Shown here one piece after another: positions 15,406-16,677 of a DNA stretch of 16,677 nucleotides; position 1 is the first letter of the stretch; each line of letters opens with the position of its first letter. Source of the DNA: Prevotella sp. (GTDB taxonomy: Bacteria > Bacteroidota > Bacteroidia > Bacteroidales > Bacteroidaceae); assembly GCA_021204565.1 (NCBI GenBank), contig JAJPZE010000126.1:1-16677 (forward strand), given 5' to 3'. The position numbers were made by a program, and so were the translations under genes. The notes beneath the pieces are model-generated. The model saw only the letters and a program-made list of their open reading frames with translations. It was not told the origin of the DNA and searched no databases.

Positions 15406-16341
15406 TCAAACGACGGAGTTAAGGTATCTCTCAGCCTCTAACGCAGCCATACAACCCGTACCGGCGGCAACCACCGCCTGGCGGTAATGCGGGTCGGCAC
15501 AATCGCCCGCGGCGAACACGCCCGGCACATTCGTGCGCGGCGAACCCGGCTCGGTCTTTATATAACCCGCCTCGTCGGTCGCCACGAACTCCTTAAAGAC
15601 ATCGGTGTTCGGCTTATGACCGATTGCAAGAAAGAAGCCGTCAATAGCTATATCCACCGCTTCTTCCTTGTCCGTACCCATAAACTTCAACAGATGAGCG
15701 CCCTCAACGCCGTTCTCGCCGTACAGTCCGACGGTGTTGTGATTATACAGAATCTCTATCTTCCCGTTCTTTTCAACCCGGCGGCGCATAACGTCGGAAG
15801 CGCGCAAATAGCTCTTCCTGACAATCATATATACTTTCGAGCACAGCCCGGAGAGATAGATGGCCTCCTCGCAAGCCGTGTCGCCGCCGCCTACAACCGC
15901 AACCCGCTTCTTCCTGTAAAAGAACCCGTCGCACGTCGCACATGCCGACACACCCTGCCCGGCGTACTTTTTCTCGTCGTCCAAGCCAAGGTATTTAGCC
16001 GACGCACCCGTGGCGATAATCACCGTCCGCGCCTCTATCTCCCGGTCATTGTCGTCGTATAGGCGAAGCTTTCCGCCGGAGAAGTCAACCCGGACAATAG
16101 CTCCGCTGCGGATATCAGCGCCGAAACGCTCCGCCTGACGGCGCAAATCATCCATCATAACGTTGCCGTCTACGCCGTCGGGATACCCCGGGAAGTTTTC
16201 GATAGTTGTCGTTTGAGTCAGTTGCCCGCCGGGTTGCAAACCGCTATACAGAAGCGGACGCAAGTTTGCACGTCCCGCATAAATCGCCGCGGTGTACCCT
16301 GCCGGACCGCTACCGATTATAACACATTTAGATTGCTCCAT
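15406..16341 (-). CDS. trxB: Thioredoxin reductase
   Basis: An FAD-dependent enzyme that transfers electrons from NAD(P)H to thioredoxin in the cytoplasm. The 311-residue product is typical for low-molecular-weight TrxR. The FAD-binding GSGPAGYTAAIYAGRA is at 10-25, GGQLTQT at 38-44, the redox-active CATC at 134-137, the nucleotide-binding GGGDTACEEA at 151-160, and VFAAGDCAD with a final YRQAVVAAGTG closes the FAD domain. The NADPH-phosphate motif, HRR in E. coli, reads VRK here (174-176), followed by YLRAS, a variant I associate with related Bacteroidota proteins. It is the first gene of the five-gene run, starting just past the rpmE2 terminator. I found no clear TAnnTTTG promoter in the 30 bp between that terminator and its ATG. 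Confidence 0.96.
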   Translation of the reverse strand: MEQSKCVIIGSGPAGYTAAIYAGRANLRPLLYSGLQPGGQLTQTTTIENFPGYPDGVDGNVMMDDLRRQAERFGADIRSGAIVRVDFSGGKLRLYDDNDREIEARTVIIATGASAKYLGLDDEKKYAGQGVSACATCDGFFYRKKRVAVVGGGDTACEEAIYLSGLCSKVYMIVRKSYLRASDVMRRRVEKNGKIEILYNHNTVGLYGENGVEGAHLLKFMGTDKEEAVDIAIDGFFLAIGHKPNTDVFKEFVATDEAGYIKTEPGSPRTNVPGVFAAGDCADPHYRQAVVAAGTGCMAALEAERYLNSVV

Positions 16342-16370
16342 AGTTAAGGTTTTCGATTATCAGATTATAT

Positions 16371-16419
16371 AAAAACAAAACGTGCGCTCCAACGCAATAT
16401 TATCTACGTTTGAACGCAC
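16371..16419 (-). terminator. Intrinsic terminator of rpmE2
   Basis: On the minus strand a 13-bp stem (16419-16407 with 16394-16382, GTGCGTTCAAACG against CGTTGGAGCGCAC, one G-U wobble and one mismatch) encloses a 12-nt loop. It is followed directly by GTTTTGTTTTT (16381-16371). This is a textbook rho-independent terminator. It lies about 80 nt past the rpmE2 stop and 30 nt before the trxB start, separating the two units. Confidence 0.88.
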
Positions 16420-16481
16420 ATTCCGATATTGTTTTGTTTAACGCGTGCCGAGCGCCTGCGGCTGTAAAGCGATGATAAACG

Positions 16482-16497
16482 GTTTGTAAATACAAAC
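16482..16497. repeat. 16-bp inverted repeat just after rpmE2
   Basis: GTTTGTA (16482-16488), two bases, then TACAAAC (16491-16497) form a perfect 7-bp-arm dyad. It starts 3 bp past the rpmE2 stop on the minus strand. It is too compact to be the terminator, which lies further downstream at 16371-16419. It could be a protein-binding site or a small mRNA 3' stem. The stretch between it and the terminator (16420-16481) shows nothing recognisable. Confidence 0.5.
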
Positions 16498-16500
16498 AAT

Positions 16501-16677
16501 TTATTTCTTGTTCAGCTTGCCGTAACGGCTCATAAAGCGGTCAACACGACCCGCCGTATCCACGAGCTTGCTCTTGCCCGGATAGAAAGGGTGCGATGTT
16601 GACGATATCTCTACCTTAATCAGCGGGTAGGTCTCGCCCTCGAACTCAACCGTTTCGTTGGTCTTGCACGTCGACTT
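16501..16677 (-). CDS. rpmE2: 50S ribosomal protein L31 type B (5' end outside window)
   Basis: This is the C-terminal 58 residues of a type B L31 protein, a small component of the large ribosomal subunit that contacts the bridge to the small subunit. Visible segments are STCKTNETVEFEGETYPL, IKVEISSTSHPFYPGKSKLV and DTAGRVDRFMSRYGKLNKK, which match the family closely. The TSHPFYPGK and AGRVDRF runs are diagnostic. The frame is open to the window edge, so about 25 N-terminal residues are missing. The zinc-binding CxxC pair of type A L31 lies partly in the unseen N-terminus, but the visible sequence fits type B. The terminator at 16371-16419 ends its transcript. Confidence 0.95.
   Translation of the reverse strand, partial: KSTCKTNETVEFEGETYPLIKVEISSTSHPFYPGKSKLVDTAGRVDRFMSRYGKLNKK

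Noticed and set aside
9627..16341. Polysaccharide utilisation locus
   Set aside because: Two glycosidases are present but there is no SusC/SusD pair, sensor or transporter in the run.

Overview
The window looks like a chromosomal segment of a Bacteroidota (probably Bacteroidales) bacterium. The evidence is the dcw gene order rsmH-ftsL-ftsI-murE-mraY-murD-ftsW, a Bacteroidota-type promoter (TTTG, 20 bp, TAnnTTTG) in front of rsmH, a long MraY with an extra loop, an FtsI with a C-terminal PASTA domain, and a secreted GH5 enzyme ending in a tail like a type IX secretion sorting signal. Every recognised gene lies on the minus strand, so transcription runs from the right edge to the left edge. I see no rRNA, tRNA, CRISPR array, insertion sequence or phage gene.

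Right to left there are three blocks. (1) The 3' part of rpmE2 (ribosomal protein L31 type B), cut by the window edge and followed by a strong intrinsic terminator. (2) A tightly packed five-gene run, trxB - malY/patB-like aminotransferase - GH2 glycosidase - TrmH/SpoU RNA methyltransferase - GH5 endoglucanase-like enzyme. Its gaps are 4, 19 and 3 bp, then a 1-bp TAATG overlap. It mixes thiol/redox and RNA-modification housekeeping with two exported glycan hydrolases. (3) After a 440-bp non-coding stretch comes the peptidoglycan and division cluster: rsmH, an FtsL-like protein, ftsI, murE, mraY, murD and ftsW. It supplies lipid I precursor synthesis (MurE, MurD, MraY) and the septal glycosyltransferase/transpeptidase pair (FtsW, FtsI) with its small partner (FtsL). 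MurE carries the DNPR motif, so meso-diaminopimelate is the expected stem-peptide residue.

The coding content is mostly ordinary. The unusual structure is non-coding. The 440-bp gap in front of rsmH holds a likely GH5 terminator, five tandem copies of a 22-bp unit that is itself a near-perfect palindrome, and the rsmH promoter. The ftsI/murE junction holds an 8-bp tandem repeat (CATAACCT) that contains the ftsI stop codon, and similar sequence recurs at the left edge. No mraZ precedes rsmH, and no murG start is visible in the 166 bp after ftsW. Two start sites (rsmH and murE) are placed downstream of the longest possible reading frame.
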